64,000 nucleotides of DNA. Source: Chachezhania sediminis. Lineage in GTDB: Bacteria > Pseudomonadota > Alphaproteobacteria > Rhodobacterales > Rhodobacteraceae. A program made the translations under genes and the position numbers. The notes beneath the pieces were generated by a model. That model was not told the origin of the DNA. It ran no database searches and was given only the letters and a program-made list of their open reading frames with translations. The stretch spans positions 1-64,000 of the forward strand of contig NZ_VOPH01000005.1 in assembly GCF_009765275.1 (NCBI RefSeq). The letters are read 5' to 3'. Positions 18,412-26,537 of the stretch are shown one piece after another; the first letter of the stretch is position 1, and every line of letters starts with the position of its first letter.

Positions 18412-19159
18412 CACCCGGCGAACGTGACCGGCGTTCCGGAGGCAGCCGACCGCTCAGCCGTTGCCCCAGCGTGCCCTTGCCCAGGTCCTGCCAGATATCG
18501 ACCCGCAGGCCCACGCTCGACTCGCCACCGAAGTGGCGGAACTCGACGCCCAGAACCCAGGTCTCCTTCCGGAAGCCGCGGATCATCAGCGACGGCACGA
18601 AGGACCCGCCCGTGCCTTCGTCGGGAATATAACCCGTCTCCAGCTTCAGAAGCGGCCGCAGCTTCATCCCCGAAGATTGGCCCAGCGCGATGTCCAGCTT
18701 CCACAGCGGCTCCGGGTTGCCCAGGCGCCGGTCATAGCTTGCATCCACCGCCCACCAGGCATTGCCCCAGCGATTGGTGAACCCCTGCCCCGCGCCATAG
18801 CCCACCTTGTAGAAGCCCCACCAGTCCGGCCCCCAGTGATGTCCGCCCAGCCCGACCTCTATCGCCTGCCGGATCGCGGCATCCTTCCGACCCAGCGGCA
18901 GACGCGCGAAGATCAGCGCGTGGCCCGTCACTGTCGGCGTCTCGTTCACGTCGACGCCCATGGTCCACCAGTCGGTCAGGCCGTATTCCAGATAGATCTT
19001 CTGTTCGTTGTTCGGCACGATCCGCGATGGACGCAGCGTCGCCCCGAAGGACAGGAAGCCCGCGCCCTTGTCCCGCAGCCACGCCCCCGCCAGCACCGGC
19101 GTACCCATGGCCAGCCAGACCAGCATTCCCAGCACAAGACATGACGGACCTCTCACCAC
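18368..19159 (-). CDS. Putative outer-membrane beta-barrel protein
   Basis: A 263-residue secreted protein from a GTG start, with a signal peptide ending about LAGAWLRDKGAG. The mature part alternates hydrophobic and polar residues with many aromatic girdle residues (YLEYGLTDWWTMGVDVNE, GLGGHHWGPDWWGFYKVGYG, ILGVEFRHFGGES), typical of an 8-12 stranded outer-membrane barrel. I do not recognise a named family. The last ~28 residues (SGRLPPERRSRS...) overlap DUF4864 coding DNA and look like read-through beyond an ancestral stop. The leader carries a CtrA-like box on the minus strand. Function unknown. Confidence 0.7.
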   Translation of the reverse strand: MVRGPSCLVLGMLVWLAMGTPVLAGAWLRDKGAGFLSFGATLRPSRIVPNNEQKIYLEYGLTDWWTMGVDVNETPTVTGHALIFARLPLGRKDAAIRQAIEVGLGGHHWGPDWWGFYKVGYGAGQGFTNRWGNAWWAVDASYDRRLGNPEPLWKLDIALGQSSGMKLRPLLKLETGYIPDEGTGGSFVPSLMIRGFRKETWVLGVEFRHFGGESSVGLRVDIWQDLGKGTLGQRLSGRLPPERRSRSPGVRPRVQELAAAERR

Positions 19160-19192
19160 CAGCCACCTCCCCCGGCAGGGTCGGACGGTAAG

Positions 19193-19208
19193 GTTAACAA
19201 AGAATTAG
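19193..19208 (-). promoter_or_regulatory. CtrA-like box upstream of the barrel gene
   Basis: On the minus strand CTAA-TTCTTTG-TTAAC, one mismatch to TTAA-N7-TTAAC, 34 bp before the GTG start. Confidence 0.4.
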
Positions 19209-19328
19209 CCGGCGCCCGGAACATTCACGTTCCCGTGGACGTTTTCCCGGTGTCGCAGTAGGCCATGGGCAGGGACAAAAGGCGTCCGGCCCTGCTTTGG
19301 TCCGACGCGACGGGACAGGAGACCGAAA

Positions 19329-19577
19329 ATGACCCTTACAGCGCTTCTTACCATGCTGGCCATCGGTCTGGTCGCCGGATGGCTGGCCAGTTTCATCGTC
19401 GGCGGGCGCGGCTTGCTGAGCTATCTTGTCTCGGGCGTGATCGGGGCCTTCGTGGGACCGGTCCTTCTGGGCGCACTTGGCATCAGCTTCAGCATCGGCA
19501 GCCCGCTGGTGACTCAGATCCTGGTATCCGCCATCGGCGCCATCGTCGTGGTACTAATAGCGCGCCTTGTCGCCTGA
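19329..19577 (+). CDS. GlsB/YeaQ/YmgE family membrane protein
   Basis: An 82-residue very hydrophobic protein with three transmembrane helices separated by glycine-rich turns (VGGRG, GVIGAFVGP). The IGLVAGWLA start and the GxxGAxxGxxLL core are the signature of the transglycosylase-associated (GlsB/YeaQ/YmgE) family, small inner-membrane proteins linked to envelope and osmotic or acid stress. The ATG at 19329 follows a GGGACAGGAG ribosome site. The gene is monocistronic with about 160 bp to the next gene. Confidence 0.9.
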   Translation: MTLTALLTMLAIGLVAGWLASFIVGGRGLLSYLVSGVIGAFVGPVLLGALGISFSIGSPLVTQILVSAIGAIVVVLIARLVA

Positions 19578-19739
19578 TATGCAGTCGCCTGACATGATGG
19601 CCTGACCTGCCACGACACCCTGGCAAGACAACGGCCCCCCGTCGGGGACTGGGCCGGCAGACCGCCCGTGCTGCCGGAGGTTTTTCCGAAGTCTTCCGCA
19701 CCTCAACCGGACCCGCGTCTCAATCGGAAAGGAACCGAC

Positions 19740-20066
19740 ATGAAATGCCCGATCGATGGAACCGAGCTTCTGATGACCGAACGCTCCGGGGTCGAGATCG
19801 ACTATTGCCCGAAATGCCGCGGTGTCTGGCTGGACCGGGGCGAGCTCGACAAGATCATCGAACGGGCCGAACCGCAGGCGCGGCCCGCGACGCGCCCCGA
19901 AGATCCAAGACAACCCGAACCGCAGCCGCAGCCGGATTTTCGCGACCCGGAACCGGCACCGGTATGGGCCCGAGAGGACTTTTCCGGCTCCGGCTCCCGC
20001 TCAGGCAAGCCCTACCGCAAGAAGAAACGGGGCGGCTTTCTGGGAGAGATCTTCGACTTCGACTGA
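19740..20066 (+). CDS. TFIIB-type zinc ribbon protein
   Basis: A 108-residue protein beginning MKCPIDGTELLMTERSGVEI. The zinc knuckles C3-x-x-(D)G and C24PKC27, followed by GVWLDRGELDKII, form the small zinc ribbon of the zf-TFIIB family. In classic members both knuckles are CxxC; here the first has a single Cys plus other ligands (CPIDG), so the metal site may use three Cys. The rest is proline/glutamate rich and ends with a basic GKPYRKKKRGGFLGEIFDFD tail typical of bacterial members. An ATG at 19668 is rejected for lack of homology. Function is unknown, perhaps nucleic-acid or protein contact. Confidence 0.8.
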   Translation: MKCPIDGTELLMTERSGVEIDYCPKCRGVWLDRGELDKIIERAEPQARPATRPEDPRQPEPQPQPDFRDPEPAPVWAREDFSGSGSRSGKPYRKKKRGGFLGEIFDFD

Positions 20067-20210
20067 TCGCCTTCCGGCCCCAGCCGGGGTGCGCCAAAGC
20101 GATCACGCCTGCGTGGTTCCTGCGCGGCGCGGATTGACCTTGGCGTCAACTGCTGGAAACTTGTTTTCGGCGAACGAGATACCCAGACCGGGAAACCATT
20201 GGGGGACACG

Positions 20211-20768
20211 ATGATCAACCGTCGCACATTCATTGCCGCTGCGGGCGCTGCCACCGCTGCCGCGGCCCTGCCCGAAATCGCACTTGCACAGACCTTCGAC
20301 GCAACGCCTCAGGTCGTGGATATCAAGTCGACCTATGTGCCTGGCCAGCTGCTGGTCCTGCCGCGGTCCTATTACCTGTACTGGGTGACCGAACCCGGCA
20401 AGGCGATCCGCTATGGCGTCAGCGTCGGCAAGGCCGGGTTGGAATTCACCGGTCAGGCCGTGATCGGCGCCAAGAAGGAATGGCCGACCTGGCGACCCAC
20501 GCAGGAAATGATCCAGCGCGATCCGGGTACCTATGGCAAGTTTGCCGGCAACAACTATGTCGAACCCGGCGGCCCAAACAACCCGCTGGGCGCCCGTGCG
20601 CTCTACCTGTTCCAGGACGGGCGTGACACCTACTTCCGGATCCACGGCACCAATGCGGTGAACAGCATCGGACGGTCCGCCTCGAACGGATGTATCCGGA
20701 TGATCAACGACCACGTCATCGACCTTTACGGCCGGGTGCCGCTGGGAACCCAGGTCACCGTACTCTGA
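20211..20768 (+). CDS. L,D-transpeptidase (YkuD family)
   Basis: A 185-residue periplasmic enzyme that forms L,D-crosslinks in peptidoglycan or attaches proteins to it. The N-terminus NRRTFIAAAGAATAAAALPEIALAQ is a signal peptide with twin-arginine character. The catalytic region has HGTN (near 143) and the nucleophile motif SNGCIRM, with Cys at about residue 160. The size and pattern match the ErfK/YbiS/YcfS/YnhG group. The ATG at 20211 is chosen because GGGGGA lies just upstream; a TTG at 20199 is part of that site. It is a lone gene, convergent with the SRAP gene. Confidence 0.93.
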   Translation: MINRRTFIAAAGAATAAAALPEIALAQTFDATPQVVDIKSTYVPGQLLVLPRSYYLYWVTEPGKAIRYGVSVGKAGLEFTGQAVIGAKKEWPTWRPTQEMIQRDPGTYGKFAGNNYVEPGGPNNPLGARALYLFQDGRDTYFRIHGTNAVNSIGRSASNGCIRMINDHVIDLYGRVPLGTQVTVL

Positions 20769-20777
20769 TCCTGCCAA

Positions 20778-21392
20778 TCAGGGGGCCGACCAGTCGACCC
20801 CCTCGGCCTTTTCGACCGACAGGCGCCCGTCCGGCCAGGGACGGAACAGGTGGTCGACCTCCTCCTCGCCCGACAGCCACAGGCCCACGTCTTGGCGGTC
20901 CAGTATCACGGCCATGCGGTGATGCACCGGCGCCACGTCCCGTGACGGCGCGCAGGTGATGGTGGCCAACTGGTGGACCTCCACCCCGCCCGGGCCTTTC
21001 CAGACATCGGTGATCGCCGCGAACAGAAGCAGACCGCCGCCCTTGGGTGAGATGCGCCAGGCCGTCTTGCGGCGTTTCTCGCCCGTCCATTCGTACCAGC
21101 CGTTCACCGGCAGCACCGCACGCCCCGTGCCTTCGAAGGCCGACTTGCCCAGCAGCGTTTCGGACCTGGCGTTGATGATCGTCTCCATCACCGGGCGGCC
21201 GCGGGCGTTGACGCGGCCCACCGGGATCATCCCCCAGCGCATCCGGGTCAGGCCCTCGGCGGTCAGGGCCACGACCTCCTGCCCCGGCGCGATGTTAATG
21301 CGGGGCCTTTCATTGGCGATGGGATCGGACGGCACGCCCAGCGCCTGCCCCAGTTCCGCCGGTGTCGCGGTCAGGAAGACGCGGCCGGGCAC
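20778..21392 (-). CDS. SRAP (HMCES/YedK-like) family protein without the catalytic Cys2
   Basis: A 204-residue protein of the SOS response-associated peptidase family, which covalently shields abasic sites in single-stranded DNA. Family landmarks are NIAPGQEV (33-40), MRWGMIP (51-57), NARSE (74-78), GWYEW with E101, and HHRM with H158. The family nucleophile is Cys2 in MCGR; this gene starts GTG-CCC-GGC-CGC (M-P-G-R), with no in-frame Cys nearby and no earlier start. Crosslinking chemistry should therefore be lost or different. The stop of the upstream tesA-like gene is only 4 bp away, so the two are probably co-transcribed. Confidence 0.9.
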   Translation of the reverse strand: MPGRVFLTATPAELGQALGVPSDPIANERPRINIAPGQEVVALTAEGLTRMRWGMIPVGRVNARGRPVMETIINARSETLLGKSAFEGTGRAVLPVNGWYEWTGEKRRKTAWRISPKGGGLLLFAAITDVWKGPGGVEVHQLATITCAPSRDVAPVHHRMAVILDRQDVGLWLSGEEEVDHLFRPWPDGRLSVEKAEGVDWSAP

Positions 21393-21396
21393 GGGA

Positions 21397-22056
21397 TCAC
21401 CTTCCGGCTTCGCGGGCGGCGTCGATCAGGTCCAGCACCGCGGGGCCGATGTCCTGAACCACGAGCGTGACCCCTTGGGCATTCGGGTGAAGCCCGTCCG
21501 CCTGGAAGTACCGACCCTGCGCTTCGGCAAAATCCGGAACCTCTGCCGCGATGCCGTCGAAGAAACCCGGCACCAGCGGCACGTCATGCACGGCAGCCAG
21601 GTCGGGATAGATCGCGTCGAAGGCTTCCTTGTAGTCCGGGCCCCAGTTGCCGGCGGCTTCCATCCCCACCAGCAGCACCTCGACCCCGGCATCGTCCGCT
21701 GCGGTCAGGATCTGGTCCAGGTTGGCCCGCGTCACGGCCGGGTCGATGCCCCGCAGCATGTCGTTGGCGCCCAGTTCGACGATCATGGCGCCGACCTCGG
21801 GCGTCAGGGTCCAGCCCACGCGAGCCGCGCCCCCTGCCGAGGTATCGCCCGACACGCCCGCATTCACCAGAACCGCGTCGGCGCCCTGATCGTTCAGCCA
21901 GCGCTGCAGTTGCGGCACGAAGCCCTGATCCGCCGGCAGGCCATATCCCTGCGTCAGACTGTCGCCAAAGGCCGCGATGGTCAGCGGATCGGCCCAGCCG
22001 GCGCAGGGAAAGGCCAGCAGAGCGGCCGATACCGCGCCGATCATTTTCTTGCGCAT
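21397..22056 (-). CDS. tesA: SGNH/GDSL arylesterase-thioesterase (TesA-like)
   Basis: A 219-residue periplasmic hydrolase from the ATG at 22056, with a signal peptide (MIGAVSAALLAFPCAGWA). The SGNH blocks are visible: GDSL at 31-34, the Gly of block II (GVSGDT), GAND of block III, and DGLHPN carrying the catalytic Asp-His. Acts on acyl-CoA or aryl esters in related enzymes. It is divergent from an ABC ATPase/permease pair, exactly as tesA is from ybbA-ybbP in E. coli; that synteny supports the tesA name. It likely forms a two-gene unit with the SRAP gene. Confidence 0.88.
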   Translation of the reverse strand: MRKKMIGAVSAALLAFPCAGWADPLTIAAFGDSLTQGYGLPADQGFVPQLQRWLNDQGADAVLVNAGVSGDTSAGGAARVGWTLTPEVGAMIVELGANDMLRGIDPAVTRANLDQILTAADDAGVEVLLVGMEAAGNWGPDYKEAFDAIYPDLAAVHDVPLVPGFFDGIAAEVPDFAEAQGRYFQADGLHPNAQGVTLVVQDIGPAVLDLIDAAREAGR

Positions 22057-22105
22057 CTCGTTTCCGGCTCCATATCCCAAGGGCACACCAGGTGAATGAG
22101 GCCAC

Positions 22106-22807
22106 ATGTCCGACCCCGTCCTGTCCCTTCAAGATGCGGCTTTGTGGCTGAATGGCAATGCCGGGCGCGTGGATATCCTCCGCGGCATCACGCTGGAGGT
22201 GATGCGGGGCGAAACGCTGGGCCTGATCGGTCCTTCCGGGTCAGGCAAGTCGTCGCTTCTGATGCTGATGGGCGGCCTTGAACAGGCAACGGGCGGCACG
22301 ATCACCGCCCTGGGCCGGGACCTTACGGCGATGGACGAGGACGCGCTGGCCCGGTTCCGCCGCGACCACATGGGCATCGTGTTCCAGAGCTTTCACCTGA
22401 TCCCCACCATGACCGCGCTGGAAAACGTGGCAACCCCGCTGGAACTTGCCGGCCATCGCGACGCCTTCGACCGCGCCGCGGCAGAGCTGGAGACCGTGGG
22501 GCTGGGCCACCGCGCCGGGCACTATCCCTCTCAGCTGTCGGGCGGCGAACAGCAGCGCGTGGCGCTGGCCCGCGCCTCGGCACCGCGGCCGGATATCCTA
22601 CTGGCGGACGAACCGACCGGGAACCTGGACGAAACGAACGGCGCTGCGATCATGGATATGCTTTTCGGTCTGCGCGACCGGCACGGCGCCACGCTGGTGC
22701 TGGTCACCCATGCGCCCGACCTGGCCCGACGCTGCGACCGGGTGATCCGCCTGCGCGACGGCCGCATCGCCGAAGACGATGCCGCGCCAGAGGCCGCCGC
22801 GGAATGA
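22106..22807 (+). CDS. ybbA: ABC transporter ATP-binding protein (YbbA/LolD-type)
   Basis: A 233-residue ATPase of the MacB/LolD-like branch. Walker A is GPSGSGKS (42-49), the Q-loop sits in VFQSFHLIPTMTALENV, the signature is LSGGEQQR and Walker B ends ILLADEPTGNLD. The TMTALENV phrase after the Q-loop is characteristic of this branch, which powers mechanotransmission or extraction of lipid/lipoprotein-like substrates without a classic solute pathway. Its stop overlaps the permease ATG (22804) by 4 bp. The start at 22106 has only a weak ribosome site. The gene order tesA | ybbA-ybbP is conserved in proteobacteria. Confidence 0.92.
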   Translation: MSDPVLSLQDAALWLNGNAGRVDILRGITLEVMRGETLGLIGPSGSGKSSLLMLMGGLEQATGGTITALGRDLTAMDEDALARFRRDHMGIVFQSFHLIPTMTALENVATPLELAGHRDAFDRAAAELETVGLGHRAGHYPSQLSGGEQQRVALARASAPRPDILLADEPTGNLDETNGAAIMDMLFGLRDRHGATLVLVTHAPDLARRCDRVIRLRDGRIAEDDAAPEAAAE

Positions 22808-25344
22808 GCCTGCCCATCGCCGCCCGTCTCGCCACCCGCGAACTGCGCGGCGCGTTCCGCAGCGGCGTTCGGGGCTTCCGCATCTTCCTGGCCTGTCTGG
22901 CCCTTGGCGTGGCCGCCATCGCCGCCGTCGGATCGGTCCGGTCGGCCATCGAGGAAGGCCTGGCCCGCGAAGGCGCGGCCCTTCTGGGCGGCGATGCCGA
23001 GATCGGGCTGACCTATCGTTTCGCCACCGACAGCGAAAAGGCCTGGATGGACAGCCATGCAGACGCGGTATCGGAAATCGTGGACTTCCGGTCCATGGCG
23101 ACCGTCCCCCGCGATGGAACCGAGGACCGCGCCCTGACGCAGGTGAAGGCCGTCGACGGCCTCTATCCCCTTGTCGGTGCGGTGGACCTGCAACCCGCGA
23201 TGGACCTGAAGACAGCGCTGGCCGGACAGGACGGCATCCCCGGGGCGGTCATGGAACCGGTGCTGAGCGACCGTCTGGGGCTGGACCCGGGCGACAGGTT
23301 CCGGCTGGGCCGGCAGGATTTCGTCCTGACGGCAACGCTGCAGGCCGAACCTGACGATGCCTCTGCCGGGATCGGCCTTGGCCCCCGGACCATCGTCCTG
23401 ACCGAAGACCTGGCGCAATCCGGCCTGCTGGCGCCCGGCACGCTGTTTTCCACGAAATACCGGCTGGACCTGCCGCCCGGCGCCGACCTGGCAACGGTCG
23501 AGGCGCAGGCGCAGGAGGCCTTTGGCAAGGCGGGACTGGACTGGGCCGATGCACGGAACGGCGCGCCGGGCATCACGCGCTTTGTCGAACGGCTGGGCGC
23601 CTTCCTGATCCTCGTGGGCCTTTCGGGGCTGGCCGTGGGCGGCGTCGGCGTTTCGGCGGCTGTCCGGTCCTATCTGGCCGACAAGACGGCCGTCATCGCC
23701 ACACTGCGGACGCTGGGCGCGGATCGCGGCACCGTCTTCCTCACCTATTTCCTTCAGATCGGTGCCCTTTCCATCGTCGGCATCCTGCTGGGCCTGGCCC
23801 TAGGCGCCGCCCTGCCCCTGGCTTTCGCGCCCATCATTTCGGCACAGCTACCGATTCCGGCGGTCTTTTCGATCTATGCCGGGCCGCTGGTCGAGGCCGC
23901 ACTTTACGGCATCCTGACGGCGCTGATCTTCACCCTGTGGCCCCTTGCCCGGACAGAGGAGGTGCGCGCGGCGACGCTGTTCCGCGATGCCCTGTCCTCG
24001 GCCCGGTTGCTGCCGCATTGGCGGTATCTGGTGGCGACTGCCGTCGGACTGGCGGCCCTGATTGGGCTGGCCGCGTGGTTCAGCGGCGCGGTATTGTTGA
24101 CGCTGTGGACCACGGGCGGGATGGTTGCGGCGCTGATCGTTCTGGCTCTGACCGCCGGCCTGGCGCGGCTGGCGGCCCGGGCAGGCAGCCAGCTGGCGCG
24201 GGGGCGGCCGGTGCTGCGCTGGGCCCTGGCCGCCATTGCCGGCCCGCGTGAAGGTGCGGGCGCAGTGGTCCTGTCGCTTGGGCTGGGCCTATCGGTCCTG
24301 TCCGCCGTGGGGCAGATCGACGGAAACCTGCGGGGCGCGATCACCGGGTCCCTGCCCGAAGTCGCGCCGTCCTATTTCTTCATCGACATCCAGAAGGACC
24401 AGATGCCGGCCTTCATGGCGCGGCTGGAAAGCGATAATGCGGTCCACCGGGTGGAAAGCGCCCCCATGCTGCGGGGTATCATCACGCAGATCAATGGCCG
24501 CCCCCCGGCCGAGGTCGCAGGCGACCATTGGGTCCTGCAAAGCGATCGCGGCGTGACCTATTCCGCCGCACCGCCCGAAGGCACGACGATCACGGCGGGC
24601 GAATGGTGGGACGAAGACTATGCCGGCGTTCCCCAGATCAGCTTTGCAGCCGAGGAAGCGGCCGAGATGGGCCTGAAGCTGGGCGACACGATGACCGTGA
24701 ACATACTTGGCCGGGACGTGACGGCGACGATCACCAGCTTCCGCGAGGTCGATTTTTCCACCGCTCGGATGGGTTTTCTGATCGCCATGAATCCGGGCGC
24801 ACTGCAGGGGGCGCCCCACAGCTTCATCGCCACGGTCTATGCCGACGCCCCGGCCGAAGCCGCGATCCTGCGCGACCTGGCGGGACAGTTCCCCAACATC
24901 ACCGCCGTGCGGGTACGCGACGCGATCGACCGCGTGGCGGACCTTCTGTCAGGACTGGCCGCGGCCACGTCCTATGGCGCGGCCGTCACCCTTCTGACGG
25001 GGTTCCTGGTCCTGATCGGTGCCGCGGCCGCAGGCACCGGCGCACGCACCTACGAGGCGGCGGTCCTGAAGACGCTGGGCGCCGGGCGCGGCCGGATCCT
25101 GGCAAGCTTTGCCCTGCGCGCGGCCCTTCTGGGGGCCACGGCCGGTGCAGTCGCCCTGTGCGCCGGTCTGGCCGGCGCCTGGGCGGTCACGCATTTCGTG
25201 CTGGAAACCGGGTTCTCGGTGATCTGGCCCGCCGCCATCGGCGTCGTGGCCGCAGGGGTCCTTGCCACGTTGCTGGCCGGACTGGCCTTTGCCTGGGCTC
25301 CTCTGGCCGCGCGGCCTGCGCGGGTCCTGCGCGCCCGGGAGTAA
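22804..25344 (+). CDS. ybbP: ABC transporter permease with two FtsX domains (YbbP-type)
   Basis: An 846-residue inner-membrane protein. One transmembrane helix (about 21-40) is followed by a large periplasmic domain to ~255, then FtsX-like three-helix cores near 260-370 and 720-840, with extra helices around 405-460. This is the architecture of YbbP and other type VII ABC permeases. It pairs with the ATPase just upstream (4-bp overlap). The substrate is not proven; context with tesA suggests lipid or acyl-chain handling at the envelope. The stop is 11 bp short of the convergent Rrf2 gene stop. Confidence 0.92.
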   Translation: MSLPIAARLATRELRGAFRSGVRGFRIFLACLALGVAAIAAVGSVRSAIEEGLAREGAALLGGDAEIGLTYRFATDSEKAWMDSHADAVSEIVDFRSMATVPRDGTEDRALTQVKAVDGLYPLVGAVDLQPAMDLKTALAGQDGIPGAVMEPVLSDRLGLDPGDRFRLGRQDFVLTATLQAEPDDASAGIGLGPRTIVLTEDLAQSGLLAPGTLFSTKYRLDLPPGADLATVEAQAQEAFGKAGLDWADARNGAPGITRFVERLGAFLILVGLSGLAVGGVGVSAAVRSYLADKTAVIATLRTLGADRGTVFLTYFLQIGALSIVGILLGLALGAALPLAFAPIISAQLPIPAVFSIYAGPLVEAALYGILTALIFTLWPLARTEEVRAATLFRDALSSARLLPHWRYLVATAVGLAALIGLAAWFSGAVLLTLWTTGGMVAALIVLALTAGLARLAARAGSQLARGRPVLRWALAAIAGPREGAGAVVLSLGLGLSVLSAVGQIDGNLRGAITGSLPEVAPSYFFIDIQKDQMPAFMARLESDNAVHRVESAPMLRGIITQINGRPPAEVAGDHWVLQSDRGVTYSAAPPEGTTITAGEWWDEDYAGVPQISFAAEEAAEMGLKLGDTMTVNILGRDVTATITSFREVDFSTARMGFLIAMNPGALQGAPHSFIATVYADAPAEAAILRDLAGQFPNITAVRVRDAIDRVADLLSGLAAATSYGAAVTLLTGFLVLIGAAAAGTGARTYEAAVLKTLGAGRGRILASFALRAALLGATAGAVALCAGLAGAWAVTHFVLETGFSVIWPAAIGVVAAGVLATLLAGLAFAWAPLAARPARVLRARE

Positions 25345-25355
25345 GACCTGCCCGA

Positions 25356-25802
25356 TTACGGCGGGCAGGCACCTTCGGTCAGCTGCGCCATCAAGCCACC
25401 GCCATTGTGCAGCAGTTCGGACAGAGGGACATCATCCAGCGTCTCGTAGAAGGCGCGTTCGGCATTGGCCAGCGCCATCCGCAGGCGGCACGACGGCACC
25501 GCATCGCAGGACGCAGCTTTGCAACTGAAGCACTCGGTCAGCGGCACGCCACTTTCCAGGGAACGAAAGATATCGCCCAGACTGACGTCGCCCGCGGACC
25601 GGGCCAGGGCAAGCCCACCGCTGCGGCCGCGCTGCGTATCAAGGTAACCCATCTGCCCCAGGGCATTGATCACATGCGCCAGATGGTTTTCCGAAATGTT
25701 GCACTGCTCGGCGATCTCGGACTTCGTCACGCGACGACCCGGCTGGCTGGCACAGTAAAGCATCAGCCTTACAGCGATATTTGTTCTCTTTGTTATTCGC
25801 AC
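25356..25802 (-). CDS. nsrR: Rrf2-family regulator, NsrR-like [Fe-S] sensor
   Basis: A 148-residue winged-helix regulator starting at GTG 25802. The frame is open to 25904, but AAGAGGA (a good ribosome site) lies ~8 bp before the GTG and the family N-terminus RITKRTNIAVRLMLYCA begins there. The recognition region is SEIAEQCNISENHLAHVINALGQMGYL. Cluster-ligand candidates are C94, C99 and C105; the C-x4-C-x5-C spacing equals that of E. coli NsrR rather than IscR (C-x5-C-x5-C). NsrR senses nitric oxide. An FNR-type box lies 89-102 bp upstream. No nitric-oxide detoxification gene is nearby, so the name is inferred from residues, not context. Confidence 0.75.
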   Translation of the reverse strand: MRITKRTNIAVRLMLYCASQPGRRVTKSEIAEQCNISENHLAHVINALGQMGYLDTQRGRSGGLALARSAGDVSLGDIFRSLESGVPLTECFSCKAASCDAVPSCRLRMALANAERAFYETLDDVPLSELLHNGGGLMAQLTEGACPP

Positions 25803-25890
25803 GTCAATTGATCCTCTTGAACAGATTGAGTCGAACGACTCCACCCTAGAGGGCGTGATGTTGTTCTTGCACACGGGAGGAAAAGCCGAT

Positions 25891-25904
25891 TTGACATACA
25901 TCAA
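25891..25904. promoter_or_regulatory. FNR/CRP-type box between nsrR-like and GGCT genes
   Basis: TTGAC-ATAC-ATCAA, one base off the FNR consensus TTGAT-N4-ATCAA. For leftward transcription its centre would fit a class II position (-41.5) if RNA starts near 25856, about 54 nt before the GTG of the nsrR-like gene. For the rightward gene it is too close to the start. Confidence 0.6.
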
Positions 25905-25934
25905 ATTTGCCGGAAAAACATTCCGAGGAAATGA

Positions 25935-26522
25935 ATGAATAGGCCAAGACAGATGAATGACCCATATTTCTTTGGTTATGGAAGTTTAGTTAATCGAAAT
26001 ACGCACACCTATCCCGGGGCCGAAAAGGCGCGGCTGAAGGGCTGGCGACGGGCCTGGGTGCATGTCGATCCCTGGCCTTCTGCCGTGCTGACGGCGGTGG
26101 CCGATCCCGAAACGGAAATCGATGGGCTGATCGCCAGTGTCCCCGGCGCCGATTGGGCGGCACTGGACGCACGGGAACACAATTACGACCGCCTGCCCGC
26201 CACCCATCAGGTCACCCACGGCCTGGACCGTCCGCTGGACGTCGCCGTCTACGCCGTGCACCCGGACCTCCACGCACAGCCGGAAAGGCGGGCGCCGATC
26301 CTGCTCAGCTATCTGGATGTCGTGGTACAGGGATATCTGCGGGAATTCGGGCCCCAGGGCGCGGCACAGTTCTTTGCCACGACCGACAACTGGGACACGC
26401 CGGTTCTGGATGACCGCACCCTGCCCCGCTATCCGCGCCACAAGGTGCTGACCGACGACGAACGCGCCGTCGTCGATCGCTGGCTGGCCGAGATCGAGGC
26501 CGTGATGCTGGCGCTGGACTAG
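25935..26522 (+). CDS. Gamma-glutamylcyclotransferase-fold (AIG2/GGCT-like) protein
   Basis: A 195-residue protein with the N-terminal motif FGYGSLVN (YGSL at 15-18), which binds gamma-glutamyl groups in this fold, and a likely catalytic Glu at E81 (LDAREHNYDR). Members cyclise gamma-glutamyl amino acids or deglutamylate glutathione; this length is longer than typical AIG2 because of a C-terminal helical part. GAGGA 6-10 bp before the ATG at 25935 supports the start; another Met lies six codons on. Divergent from the nsrR-like gene. Substrate unknown. Confidence 0.75.
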   Translation: MNRPRQMNDPYFFGYGSLVNRNTHTYPGAEKARLKGWRRAWVHVDPWPSAVLTAVADPETEIDGLIASVPGADWAALDAREHNYDRLPATHQVTHGLDRPLDVAVYAVHPDLHAQPERRAPILLSYLDVVVQGYLREFGPQGAAQFFATTDNWDTPVLDDRTLPRYPRHKVLTDDERAVVDRWLAEIEAVMLALD

Positions 26523-26537
26523 GGGTCCGGCGAAGCG

